NCBI RefSeq assembly: GCF_017745095.1
Contig: NZ_JAGHZZ010000017.1
Location: 1 to 64,000 of the forward strand
DNA from: Sporocytophaga sp.
Lineage (GTDB): Bacteria; Bacteroidota; Bacteroidia; Cytophagales; Cytophagaceae
Direction of reading: 5' to 3'
DNA: 64,000 bases
Below the pieces are notes generated by a model. That model ran no database searches, was not told the DNA's origin, and saw nothing but the letters and a program-made list of their open reading frames with translations. A program made the translations under genes and the position numbers. Within the stretch, counting starts at the first letter, position 1. Each line of letters starts with the position of its first letter. Positions 35,112-43,951 of the stretch are shown here, one piece after another.

Positions 35112-35822
35112 TTATTGTATTCGGAGACTGTTAAGAATTTCTTTCAATTCGGGATCAGATGCATATTTTATATAAATTTTCTCCAGTTTGCCTTCAGATT
35201 CAATAGGATTGTAGCCAGCCTGAAGTAAAGACTGGGCTGTTATTTGAAATATATAGGTAATTCCGGCATAGCCATGGTCATATTTATCAAATTCTGAAAT
35301 GGTCTGATTGTGAAGATTTACAAATATTCTGCAATATTCAGCAAATTCCTCTTTACTCATTGATTCAACCTCTTTCAATTTCTGAATTCGTTCTATCTCA
35401 CTTTTAGAATAGAAAGCATAACCGTACTTAAGTATAGTATCTTTTTCGAGGGTTCTGATAAGGGTTTTATTTCCTTTTACAGCGGTATCATTTCCATTCC
35501 AAGCCATGTGAAAGCTTTTACCAGGAACAAAATTTAATAGGGTAGAAGCATGCACTAATTCATTGCCTTTTTTGCTTTTAGATATAACATATACTCGATT
35601 TTTTTTGTAAGCGATTTTTTCATATTTATACTTATCTGCCGGTAAATCTTTTGGGTAAAGGTCAAAGAACAATTGTCTTGAAATAATTGAATCCTTTGTA
35701 ATGCTCGTCTGAATGATGCCATTCCTGTTAATAAAATACCAATCCCCTAAAAGAGCGTTTTTCTGGGAAAATGCTGCAGTACAATTTATTAAAAGTAGAA
35801 ATGTTAATTTTATAATTCTCAT
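35112..35822 (-). CDS. Exported protein of unknown function
   Basis: A signal peptide (about 1-19, TAAFSQ) precedes an N-terminal beta-rich half that starts LLGDWYFINRNGIIQTSI, similar in style to lipocalin-like heat-resistant domains, and a helical C-terminal half (SEIERIQKLKEVESMSKEEFAEYC, about residue 140 on). No catalytic motif is seen. It is isolated on the minus strand, with a long non-coding region upstream. Confidence 0.68.
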   Translation of the reverse strand: MRIIKLTFLLLINCTAAFSQKNALLGDWYFINRNGIIQTSITKDSIISRQLFFDLYPKDLPADKYKYEKIAYKKNRVYVISKSKKGNELVHASTLLNFVPGKSFHMAWNGNDTAVKGNKTLIRTLEKDTILKYGYAFYSKSEIERIQKLKEVESMSKEEFAEYCRIFVNLHNQTISEFDKYDHGYAGITYIFQITAQSLLQAGYNPIESEGKLEKIYIKYASDPELKEILNSLRIQ

Positions 35823-36179
35823 TTAAGGGAGTTTAAATATTTTTAACGATAATAGCTGGTAATTCGATTCTTTGATTCAAATCTAATTTATTAAGCAAAA
35901 TCAAATCTTAATGTTTAGACTAATACGGGGAGATATAATGCATAGATTATAAGATAGTTATCGTAATTGTACTTACTTTGTTTTCTTGTGGCTTGTTAAT
36001 CAGTAAATTACTTTTAATTGGCAAAAAATCCAATTAAAAATGAAAAAAATGCATTGAAAGTCACTACGAATATATCAGTATAAAAGATGTTAGTACATTT
36101 AAATGATCTATTGATCTTGTTTATTGTGTTTTTAGTCTAAAAATTTGGCATGATATTAAAATATTATCTACTTTTGGAC

Positions 36180-36247
36180 TTCCATAGCTGGTTGAAAGAT
36201 CCCGGAGATCAATATACTCCCCGTATATCCTCCGGGATTATTTTTTT
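36180..36247 (+). ncRNA. Candidate small RNA of about 65 bases
   Basis: A textbook terminator (ATCCCGGAG, 36199-36207, with CTCCGGGAT, 36230-36238; an inner TATAC/GTATA stem; then TATTTTTTT) has no gene upstream of it. A -7 box TACTTTTG (TAnnTTTG, 36169-36176) and a TTTG -33 box at 36144-36147 lie just before, predicting a start near 36180. The resulting RNA would be mostly the hairpin. It could instead be a leader terminator for the DUF4240 gene at 36413. The rest of 35823-36412 is AT-rich; it holds a 10-bp hairpin (36012-36039) and a possible lipoprotein remnant (35937-36037). Confidence 0.5.
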
Positions 36248-36412
36248 ATAGGTAATTTAAACGCCTCAATTCTAACTTTGAATAAATATTAATTTTGTTT
36301 AATCATTAAACATTTTCTGTTTAATTAGGTCTACATATATTTTTAGGCATAATAAAAAATCATTGTTATGCAGAATTGGAATAAGGGTTATTTTTAATTA
36401 TATTTTAATACT

Positions 36413-36943
36413 ATGGATATCAGTAAATTCTGGGATTTAATTGAGCAATCGAAAAAAAATACAAACGAAGATATCTATTTGCAATTAGACAATCTTCGAG
36501 AGGCTTTGCAGCATTTGAATAAAAGCGAAATAATAAAAGCTCAGGAGATTTTTTGGGATTTAATGGATCAGGCTTACAAATGGGACTTATGGGCTGCTGC
36601 TTATACAATTCAAGGTGGATGCTCCGATGATGGATTTATAGATTTCAGAGCGTGGTTAATTGGTAGAGGGAAGGAAGTTTATTATGCTGCTCTTGAAAAT
36701 TCTGATTCTCTTGCCCAGATGACGCAGGAGGCACTCAGAGATAGCGAAGCCGGAGAGGAGTATAATTACTTATTTGCTGAAGCATATGAAGAGCTTACAG
36801 ACGAGGAAATGCCTGAAATCATCCGGACGCCCAAGGCCAGTCCAGACGGCAAGGAATGGGATGAAGAAAACATGAATGAATTTAAACAGATTAACCCTAA
36901 TCTGTTTGAAAAATTTAAGGAGGATTGGGAAATAGATGAATAA
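36413..36943 (+). CDS. DUF4240 domain protein
   Basis: The 176-residue acidic protein matches DUF4240 along its first 110 residues: FWDLIEQSKK, then IIKAQEIFWDLMDQAYKWDLWAAAYTI, GGCSDDGFIDFRAWLIGRGKEVY and a following helix. The family was once described as molybdenum-metabolism-related, but its role is unknown; it often sits near toxin or regulatory genes. It is cytosolic and stands alone. Confidence 0.85.
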   Translation: MDISKFWDLIEQSKKNTNEDIYLQLDNLREALQHLNKSEIIKAQEIFWDLMDQAYKWDLWAAAYTIQGGCSDDGFIDFRAWLIGRGKEVYYAALENSDSLAQMTQEALRDSEAGEEYNYLFAEAYEELTDEEMPEIIRTPKASPDGKEWDEENMNEFKQINPNLFEKFKEDWEIDE

Positions 36944-37014
36944 TTTATATTAGTTGAATCTTTTATAGATTATCTTTTACAATCTTTCCGGACTTTAATT
37001 TTTTTTTCTAATAC

Positions 37015-38496
37015 ATGGAAAAGGCTGCAGATCATATTTCAATTCCACATGATTCTTCAAGGAAACTTACGAAGCTATACATTCTTGCCTTATCTGCAGT
37101 GGCTTTTTTAACTCTTTTGGGACAAGTACTTATTCAAAAAGCTTTGTCTAATCAGACTAAAGATTCATATGTGGTTAACATGTCTGGCAGGCAAAGGATG
37201 TTAAGCCAGAAGATCTGTAAATTGTGCCTTGCTATAGAACGAAGCCCAGATTCATTATACCGCGCTAAATCCGCACAAAAGCTTCAGGTCGCACTGGATA
37301 CCTGGAGCAAATTTCATCATGGACTTAGGTATGGTGATACTTCAATAAATCTTCCGGTAAATGTGAATCATCAGGCAGAGCTTTTGTTTGAAAAAGTGGA
37401 TTTATATTTTAAGGAGATATATAATAAAGCAGGAACCATCTCTTCTGTTGTTCAAAGTAAACCTTGGGATTCTAAATTAATCTTTGATGAAATAGAAATT
37501 ATACTCAAAAGTGAAACATCTTATCTGGATCTAATGGATATGATAGTCAAAGAATTTGAGAAAGAAGCTAGGCTAAAGGTATTAATATTAAAAAAGATAG
37601 AAGTTGTATTGTTTGTTATTACCTTTTTAGTACTTCTACTTGAAGGATTTTTTATTTTTAGACCTGCAGCTCAAAAGATCAGTGAAGTAATTGCAGACCT
37701 GATCAATAAGGAAGCTCAACTGAGAACTCTGAATAATCAGCTTGAGATAAGAATAAATGAAAGGACAAAAGAATTATTTGAGAAGAATCGTGAGTTGGAA
37801 ATGAAGAATAAACAACTGGATAAAATAAATAAAGACCTTGACAACTTTGTATATACAGCCTCGCATGATTTAAAAGCTCCTATTAAAAATATAGAAGCAC
37901 TTTTTCATCTGTTAAAAGGACAGGTACCGGAGACTCAATTAAAAGCTAATGAGATTACCGAGATGATGGATGAGTCGATTGTTAAATTTAAAGATGTTTT
38001 GAGTGAACTAGGAAATATTGGGAAGGTGCAGGGAGAGATTGACACAGGAACTGAAAAAGTAGCTTTTAAAGAAGTATTGAAAGAAATTAAATTATCGATC
38101 AAAGATCAGGTGCAAAGTTCTGGAGCTCTGATTACAGAGGATTTTAAAGCTGCTCCGGAGATCAATTTTTCTCTTAAGAACCTAAGAAGTGTATTATTTA
38201 ACTTGCTGTCTAATGCTATAAAATATAAAGATCCTGAAAGGCCACCAATAATACATATCTCTACCAAAATGATTAAAGATTATATTCTTTTACAAGTGAC
38301 TGATAATGGGATGGGGATAAAGGAAAATGAGATATCAGAGATTTTTAACATGTATAAGCGATTACATAGTCATGTTGAAGGCTCAGGAGTGGGTATGTCC
38401 ATCGTGAAAAGAATCATGGATAATAATGGAGGAAAAATAGAAGTTAAAAGTAAAGTAGGGGTTGGGTCTACTTTTAATGTTTATTTCAAGTGTTAA
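37015..38496 (+). CDS. Membrane sensor histidine kinase with PilJ-like input domain
   Basis: The 493-residue protein has a first membrane helix (about 21-42), a periplasmic region resembling the nitrate/PilJ-type sensor with the NMSGRQRMLSQKICKLCLAIE motif (about residues 56-76), and a second helix (about 198-218). A coiled coil leads to a HisKA domain (YTASHDLKAPIKNIEAL, His about 287) and an HATPase_c domain with N box LLSNAIKYKD, G1 DNGMGIKE and G2 GSGVGMSIVK. No cognate regulator adjoins it, so it is an orphan kinase. The input may be nitrate or a related small anion, by homology only. Confidence 0.9.
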   Translation: MEKAADHISIPHDSSRKLTKLYILALSAVAFLTLLGQVLIQKALSNQTKDSYVVNMSGRQRMLSQKICKLCLAIERSPDSLYRAKSAQKLQVALDTWSKFHHGLRYGDTSINLPVNVNHQAELLFEKVDLYFKEIYNKAGTISSVVQSKPWDSKLIFDEIEIILKSETSYLDLMDMIVKEFEKEARLKVLILKKIEVVLFVITFLVLLLEGFFIFRPAAQKISEVIADLINKEAQLRTLNNQLEIRINERTKELFEKNRELEMKNKQLDKINKDLDNFVYTASHDLKAPIKNIEALFHLLKGQVPETQLKANEITEMMDESIVKFKDVLSELGNIGKVQGEIDTGTEKVAFKEVLKEIKLSIKDQVQSSGALITEDFKAAPEINFSLKNLRSVLFNLLSNAIKYKDPERPPIIHISTKMIKDYILLQVTDNGMGIKENEISEIFNMYKRLHSHVEGSGVGMSIVKRIMDNNGGKIEVKSKVGVGSTFNVYFKC

Positions 38497-38505
38497 AGGC
38501 TTAAA

Positions 38506-38551
38506 AATAAAACATAGTTATGGTCAGAAGGTGTCATCACTATGTTTTATT
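38506..38551. terminator. Bidirectional terminator between convergent genes
   Basis: AATAAAACATAGT (38506-38518) is perfectly complementary to ACTATGTTTTATT (38539-38551). It lies between the histidine kinase gene and the convergent response-regulator operon. Confidence 0.8.
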
Positions 38552-38579
38552 AAATCATTTAATTATCGAACAGTTATTT

Positions 38580-39641
38580 TTAATGCTTGAGTTTGGATAA
38601 TTTATCTGCATTCACAATAGTAATTTTACTACCAGCAATCAGAATAAAGCCTTCTTCTTTGAAATCAGTAAGTGTACGTATTACAGTTTCTTTTGAAGCG
38701 CCTACAATACCGGATAAATCATCCCTGGAGATAGCCATTGTAAATTCATTACTTTCGGTATTCTGATATTTTTTTTGAAGCATAAGCAAGGCTTCGGCAA
38801 CCCTTTTCCTTACTGAACCATAAGCAAGTTTAAGTAGTCTTTCTTCTTTCTCAATTACATTGTCAGAAAGAAGTTTTATGAATTTGTTGGCAACATCTCT
38901 GTTGTTATAAAGTAAAGCAAAAAAATCTTCTTTTAGTATGGAGCATATTTTTGAATCCTCCAGCGCTACAGCGCTTTCTGTATATATTGAATTTTCCAGC
39001 AAATCAGTATAGCCAAAGAAATCACCTTCTTTGAACAGACCAGTGATAAATTCATTGCCCAGTTTATCAGTTCTGGATGTCTTGATTTTGCCACTACTTA
39101 CGAAATATAAAAAGTTTGGATAGCTGCCTTGTGAGAAAACCGAATGTTTCTTTGGGACGGCAATGATTCGCTGCTCATTATTGGATAAATTTTCCAATTC
39201 TTTTATACCTCTTACTTTGCTTATAAATTCGTCGAGACCTTCAGTCGTTTTTTTAAACTCTTCTTTTATCAGATCATTTTTCTTAAGCCTTGTTTCAACC
39301 GCATCCAGAAGTTCGATATCATCAAATGGCTTTGTAAGATAGTCATCTGCTCCGAGCTTCATTCCTTTGCGCATGTCTTCTTTTTCGGCTTTCGCAGTAA
39401 GGAAAATAAATGGGATACCCGCTGTCGCTGAATTTTTACTCAACACATGTAATACACCGAAACCATCCAGTTCTGGCATCATAACATCGCAGATGATAAG
39501 GTCCGGGTTTTCTATTTTAGCAAGCTCCACACCAATCTTACCATTTTCTGCTGTAACTACTTTGTAATTGGATAACTCAAGAATCTCTGCTGTATTTTCC
39601 CTTACTTCCTGATTATCTTCTATGAGCAAAATTTTTTTCAT
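38580..39641 (-). CDS. Response regulator fused to a CRP/FNR-type regulator
   Basis: Residues 1-118 are a receiver domain (ILLIEDNQ; phospho-acceptor Asp in LIICDVMMPELDGFG; Lys in DDYLTKPFD). Residues about 140-255 are a cyclic-nucleotide-binding-like domain (FSQGSYPNFLYFVSSGKIKTSR, EGDFFGYTDLLE), and the C-terminus is a Crp-type winged helix (SRDDLSGIVGASKETVIRTLTDFKEEG). This joins the roles of FixJ and FixK in one protein. The FixL-like kinase encoded just upstream (21 bp) is its likely partner. It ends the five-gene operon and probably controls it. The FNR cysteine cluster is absent, so oxygen sensing should come from the kinase. Confidence 0.93.
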   Translation of the reverse strand: MKKILLIEDNQEVRENTAEILELSNYKVVTAENGKIGVELAKIENPDLIICDVMMPELDGFGVLHVLSKNSATAGIPFIFLTAKAEKEDMRKGMKLGADDYLTKPFDDIELLDAVETRLKKNDLIKEEFKKTTEGLDEFISKVRGIKELENLSNNEQRIIAVPKKHSVFSQGSYPNFLYFVSSGKIKTSRTDKLGNEFITGLFKEGDFFGYTDLLENSIYTESAVALEDSKICSILKEDFFALLYNNRDVANKFIKLLSDNVIEKEERLLKLAYGSVRKRVAEALLMLQKKYQNTESNEFTMAISRDDLSGIVGASKETVIRTLTDFKEEGFILIAGSKITIVNADKLSKLKH

Positions 39642-39662
39642 ACATCTAATTTAAAAAATCGA

Positions 39663-40901
39663 TTATTTATTCAGAACGGGTATGTTAACTTTAAAAGTTG
39701 TACCTATACCAAGCTTGCTTTCAACAGAAATATTTCCATCCAGCAACTCTACATAGCGTTTTACAATATTAAGCCCCAGCCCTGTACCTTGTATATTCCC
39801 GGCATTATGAGCTCTGAAAAATCTTGTAAATAAGAATTGAATATCGCTTTCAGGAATTCCAATGCCTTCATCTTTAACAGTTATATTTATTTCTTTATGA
39901 CTTACAGACATATCGAGAACAATGGTGCCTTCGCCTGAATATTTAGAAGCATTGGATAATAGGTTTAACAGGATATTTTTTAATATATTTTTATCAAGAT
40001 AAACATCCTCCAAGCCATTGTGCTTGCAAGTAATAACCTGATTGGTCTTCAGGGCAGGAGTGAGCTCTTCATTAATTTCAACAGCAAGAGAATGTAGGTT
40101 AAACAGAGAGGGGTTGTTTGAAATAATTCCTTCTTCCAGTTTGCTTAGGGATAGAAAGTCATTAAGTATGCCGGTTAGGTTCGAGACAGAAGATTTTATT
40201 CTCTGGATATGCTTATCTATTTTTTCCTTTTCTCCCATTTCATTGTATTTGGAAATAAGAGAAACGGAGGAAAGAATTGTGCTAAGAGGAGTTCTGAATT
40301 CATGAGAAGCAATGGTCACAAATCTGGATTTGAGTTCATTGAGTTCCTTTTCCTTTTCGAGCGCTTTTCTTACTTCAGCCTCAGCTTGCTTTTGCTTATT
40401 GTTTGTTTCTTTAAGTTGTTTGATTGCGTCAAAAAGCTCAGAGGTTCTCTGCTGAACGCGTTCTTCCAGTTCGATATTCAGCTTTTTATATGCGTTCTCA
40501 GCTTCTTTAAGCTTGGTAATATCGTGAATGACTCCCGTATAAATGATTTTATTTTGCAGGAAAACTTCACTTACGCTCAGACGGAAAGGGAATACATTGC
40601 CACTTTTTTTTCTTCCGAGTACTTCACGACCAATTCCGATTATCTTTTTTTCACCTGTGCGCTGATAATTAGAAATATATTCATCGTGCCTACTTTTGTC
40701 GGGCTCAGGCATAAGTATATTGATATTCTTTCCAATAACCTCAAGAGGTGCGTATTCAAAAATTTTAGCCGCTGCCGGGTTTATTGTTTCAATGATTCCT
40801 TTTTGATCAATTGTAATAATGCCATCAATAGCTGTCTCTATAATGGCTCTGAGGCGTGATTCGTTATCCAAAGGATTTTTATCCTGTTCGTTCAATGTCA
40901 A
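39663..40901 (-). CDS. FixL-like PAS histidine kinase (probable haem oxygen sensor)
   Basis: The soluble 412-residue kinase opens with a PAS domain (about 15-130) very close to rhizobial FixL: NINILMPEPDKSRHDEYI followed by KIIGIGREVLG. In FixL the His of RHD is the haem ligand (His200 in Bradyrhizobium) and the Arg of GIGR is the oxygen-contacting Arg220; here they are His72 and Arg92 at the same spacing of 20. A coiled coil, HisKA (TIASHEFRTPLSTILSS, His about 202) and HATPase_c (NLLSNASKYSG, DEGIGIPESD, GTGLGLNIVKRY) follow. The start is TTG at 40901. It should phosphorylate the receiver-CRP regulator when oxygen is low. Confidence 0.9.
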   Translation of the reverse strand: MTLNEQDKNPLDNESRLRAIIETAIDGIITIDQKGIIETINPAAAKIFEYAPLEVIGKNINILMPEPDKSRHDEYISNYQRTGEKKIIGIGREVLGRKKSGNVFPFRLSVSEVFLQNKIIYTGVIHDITKLKEAENAYKKLNIELEERVQQRTSELFDAIKQLKETNNKQKQAEAEVRKALEKEKELNELKSRFVTIASHEFRTPLSTILSSVSLISKYNEMGEKEKIDKHIQRIKSSVSNLTGILNDFLSLSKLEEGIISNNPSLFNLHSLAVEINEELTPALKTNQVITCKHNGLEDVYLDKNILKNILLNLLSNASKYSGEGTIVLDMSVSHKEINITVKDEGIGIPESDIQFLFTRFFRAHNAGNIQGTGLGLNIVKRYVELLDGNISVESKLGIGTTFKVNIPVLNK

Positions 40902-40939
40902 CTTCTCTTTTTTACTCTAAAGTTAATAAGAAATATATT

Positions 40940-41929
40940 CTAAAAAATATCATTTTTTGATTTGTTACCGGATTGCCAGCTATCTATGTTATTTATAGTT
41001 GTATCTGCAATATTTTTTAATGCATTATCAGTCAGAAATGCTTGGTGCCCTGTTATTATTACATTTTTGAATGTTAGTAATCTCGCAAATACATCATCTT
41101 TCATAATATCAGCTGAGTGGTTATAGAAGAAAAGACCTTTTTCTTTTTCGTATACATCTAATCCCAGATATCCTATTTTTCCAGATTTAAGAGCGTCTAT
41201 AGCATCTACTGTATTTATCAGACCTCCTCTGCCTGTATTTACAATCATGACTTTATCTTTCATCTTAGCGAGACTGTCTTTGTTTATCATATACTTTGTG
41301 TATTCATTAAGAGGGGCATGCAGAGAGATAATATCAGCCTTTTGATACATTTCATCAAGTGATACATATTGAAGGTTGTATTTTTCTGTGTAATCTTTGT
41401 TTTCTTTAATGTCAAATCCCAACACTTTACAACCAAATCCGTTCATTATTTTCGCTAGTATTCCACCGATCTTTCCTACGCCAATAATCCCGATTGTTCT
41501 ACCATTAAGATCAAATCCAATAAGCTCATCAAGTAGAAAATTATAAGCTTTTACTTTACGGTCTGCCTGTACTATTTTTCTATTTAAAGCAAGGATAAGC
41601 GTTGCTGTATGTTCTGCAATTGAATATGGAGAGTAATCAGGAACATTGGCAACTTTGAATGAGAGCTCTTCCGCTTTTTTAATGTCCACATTGTCATATC
41701 CTGCAGCTCGGACAGCAATAGATCTGATGTTTAGCTTTTTTATATTTTCCAATACATCTGCTGAGCCATCATCATTAGTGAAAATTGAAATAGCATCACA
41801 GCCTCTTGCTTTATATAATGTTTCTTCAGAAAGGGCCTCTTCAATAAATAACAACTCATGTTTTCCGTGGTTGGCGTTTTCAAGATATTTTATTTCGTAT
41901 GGTTTAGTGCTATAGATTGCTAGTTTCAT
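40940..41929 (-). CDS. ldhA: D-lactate dehydrogenase-like 2-hydroxyacid dehydrogenase
   Basis: The 329-residue enzyme has the D-2-hydroxyacid dehydrogenase layout: split catalytic domain, NAD-binding GVGKIGGILAKIMNGFGCKVLGFD (about 150-173), the substrate Arg in VNTGRGGLI (about 235), Glu in GLDVYEKE and His in TGHQAFLT (about 294). This closely follows fermentative LdhA, which reduces pyruvate to D-lactate and regenerates NAD without oxygen. It lies between the universal stress genes and the FixL-like kinase gene in one operon, consistent with low-oxygen induction. Other 2-hydroxyacids cannot be excluded. Confidence 0.9.
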   Translation of the reverse strand: MKLAIYSTKPYEIKYLENANHGKHELLFIEEALSEETLYKARGCDAISIFTNDDGSADVLENIKKLNIRSIAVRAAGYDNVDIKKAEELSFKVANVPDYSPYSIAEHTATLILALNRKIVQADRKVKAYNFLLDELIGFDLNGRTIGIIGVGKIGGILAKIMNGFGCKVLGFDIKENKDYTEKYNLQYVSLDEMYQKADIISLHAPLNEYTKYMINKDSLAKMKDKVMIVNTGRGGLINTVDAIDALKSGKIGYLGLDVYEKEKGLFFYNHSADIMKDDVFARLLTFKNVIITGHQAFLTDNALKNIADTTINNIDSWQSGNKSKNDIF

Positions 41930-41988
41930 GCTGTTGGAATTGTTATTATTTATTTAATGCTAGATATCTAAAATGTATATTTTAATAA

Positions 41989-42834
41989 TTAATTTACCTT
42001 AAATGTTAGTACCGGAAATTCTGCAAAGTTTACCAGATCTTCAGAGATTCCTCCAAGCCAGTGCAGGCCTTTATGCTGATGAGTAGATAAAGCGATAATA
42101 TCTGCATTGATATCTTCAGCATATTTTACAATTCCATTGTATTCGGTTAAATCTTCCTGAATAATACTTTCGCAATTTTTCATCTGAAACCGGTTGATAT
42201 AATCTCTTAATCTGCTTTGAATTATACTCTGATTTGATTCATAGTTGATCAAAGGATTAATATATAATAAATGGATTTTGAAATCAAATATTTCCTGCAA
42301 TGCCTTTAGTTTGCCAATGAACTCAGGAGAATCGTCCTGAAAGTTAGTTGCAAGGACTAAATTTCTGATACGAAAATCTTTATTATTATTTTTCACAGAA
42401 AGAACCATACAATCTGCTCTGGTTACAATCTTTTCAGCATTGGATTCATTAAATATTCCCTTAAGTATTCCTTCACACCCTGACGTTCCCATTATGATCA
42501 TATCCGCTTTTTCCAAAGTAATGTACCTGGAAAAATGTTTACCCGGATCTCCGACTTTTATCTTTGGATTGAATCTAACTCCTGCGTATCTGACATTTTC
42601 CAGGATAGAATGGATTTTATTTTTGGCGAGCTCTATACATTTTAAAACGTATACCTGTTCCATTTTATCAGGCATGAATATTTCGCCGGTTTCACTGATG
42701 GTAGTTCCTCCGGGGGCTTCAATTACATGAAATATCTCAACTTCAGCCTGAGTCTTACGGGCGATCTCGGTTGCTGCAATAAGGGCATTTTCAGATACTT
42801 CAGAAAAATCTATAGGTACAATTATCTTTTTCAT
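41989..42834 (-). CDS. Tandem universal stress protein (UspA family), second of a pair
   Basis: The 281-residue protein contains two Usp domains. The first begins MKKIIVPIDFSEVSENALIAATEIA and contains the nucleotide loop IIMGTSGCEGILKGIFNESNAEKI (about 114-137). The second (about 155-281) is degenerate, with DINADIIALSTHQHKGLHW. Such proteins bind ATP and promote survival in stress or anaerobiosis. It starts 11 bp after the other Usp gene. Confidence 0.9.
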   Translation of the reverse strand: MKKIIVPIDFSEVSENALIAATEIARKTQAEVEIFHVIEAPGGTTISETGEIFMPDKMEQVYVLKCIELAKNKIHSILENVRYAGVRFNPKIKVGDPGKHFSRYITLEKADMIIMGTSGCEGILKGIFNESNAEKIVTRADCMVLSVKNNNKDFRIRNLVLATNFQDDSPEFIGKLKALQEIFDFKIHLLYINPLINYESNQSIIQSRLRDYINRFQMKNCESIIQEDLTEYNGIVKYAEDINADIIALSTHQHKGLHWLGGISEDLVNFAEFPVLTFKVN

Positions 42835-42845
42835 AAATAGGTTAT

Positions 42846-43727
42846 TTAACTAATGTTTACTTGAGATTTATTTGAATGTAAAATCAGAACAGGCAGGCTG
42901 AATTTTTTCAAAACACTTTTGATTACACTTTTATGAAATAGTGCATCTAACCAGTTTCTTTCATTATAAATAAGTACCAGTAAATCTGAATTGTCTTCCA
43001 TTAAACCTTTGTGCAATCCCTCTTCAACAATATCAGACAGTGTAGTTTTGTATTTAATCTGATCATAGCTGGTTATTTTTTTAACTGAATTCAAAATGAT
43101 TGACGCAGTACTCGATTCAGTATTTTTTTCGTATTCCTGAAAGGATCTGGCATATTGTTCTACATGTAATAAGGTTATTTCAGATTTGAATATGCTAGCC
43201 AGATTTATGATATTTTTTACATAGGAAATTTTTTCAGATACTTTTTCTATGGCAAAATCAATTTTATTAAAAAGCTTAACAGGAGTATCTTCATGGATTA
43301 CGAGTATTGGCACATTGGTATTTTCTATCATATTCTGGATTGTGCTTCCCACTAGCCCCTGAAGTCCTTCAGGGTTATTGGTTCCCATGACAATAAGATC
43401 AACCTGGTGACGGGTTGCTAATTCCTTTATCTCTTGTTCAGGGATATTATATTGAATAATATATTGAGTGTTTATTGTCTTGCCAGAGTCTGTTTTAAAA
43501 GAAGAGATATATCCACAGATCGAGTCAAGTTGTGATTTCAAATATTCCTGAGTTTCTTCCAGTACATTTTCAAAAACAACAGGAATAGGTTCGGCATTAA
43601 TAGACGTGAGCGTATAAGCATGTGCAACGATGATTTTTGCATCAGCCTTTTGGGCTATCATGATAGCAAATTCCAAAGCTTTCTGTGAGGCTTTTGAAAA
43701 ATTAGTGGGAAGGAGGATTGTTTTCAT
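42846..43727 (-). CDS. Tandem universal stress protein (UspA family), first gene of the low-oxygen operon
   Basis: The 293-residue protein has a first Usp domain (MKTILLPTNFSKASQKALEFA at its start; ATP loop VDLIVMGTNNPEGLQGLVGSTIQNM, about residues 109-133) and a diverged second one ending LPVLILHSNKSQVNIS. It opens a five-gene minus-strand series, usp-usp-ldhA-kinase-regulator, with gaps of 11, 59, 38 and 21 bp. Control of two Usp proteins and a fermentative dehydrogenase by an oxygen sensor resembles dormancy (DosR-like) regulons in layout, though the genes are not related to those. Confidence 0.9.
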   Translation of the reverse strand: MKTILLPTNFSKASQKALEFAIMIAQKADAKIIVAHAYTLTSINAEPIPVVFENVLEETQEYLKSQLDSICGYISSFKTDSGKTINTQYIIQYNIPEQEIKELATRHQVDLIVMGTNNPEGLQGLVGSTIQNMIENTNVPILVIHEDTPVKLFNKIDFAIEKVSEKISYVKNIINLASIFKSEITLLHVEQYARSFQEYEKNTESSTASIILNSVKKITSYDQIKYKTTLSDIVEEGLHKGLMEDNSDLLVLIYNERNWLDALFHKSVIKSVLKKFSLPVLILHSNKSQVNIS

Positions 43728-43925
43728 ATTTGTCAGCTCTATGGTGTAAAGGTCAGATTCTGAGGGTGTCGAAAAAATGAGTTTGATTACCTGAAAAAAT
43801 GATATTTGTCAAGTTTATACAAAAAAGTCAAGTTGGACTAAACGGTTATTTAGAGTTTGGTTTTTGTATTTTGTATTGTGTTTGTTTTCAGAAGTTTGTT
43901 TTTTTTCTTTTGTTGTTTGTTTTTT

Positions 43926-43947
43926 AGACCGATCAGTCTTATTTTTG
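43926..43947 (+). promoter_or_regulatory. TetR operator 1 overlapping the tetR promoter
   Basis: AGACCGATCAGTCT (43926-43939) is a near-perfect palindrome (AGACYGATCRGTCT) of a type commonly bound by TetR regulators. It abuts the -7 box TATTTTTG (TAnnTTTG, 43940-43947), so bound repressor would block RNA polymerase. A closely similar site precedes the thioesterase gene. The -7 box is only four bases before the GTG start, implying a very short or absent leader. Confidence 0.72.
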
Positions 43948-43951
43948 TATT

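Noticed and set aside
36145-36160. Sigma-54-like TTGGCATGATATTAAA before the candidate sRNA
   Set aside because: The -24 half matches but the -12 TTGC is absent; the TAnnTTTG promoter explains the site better.
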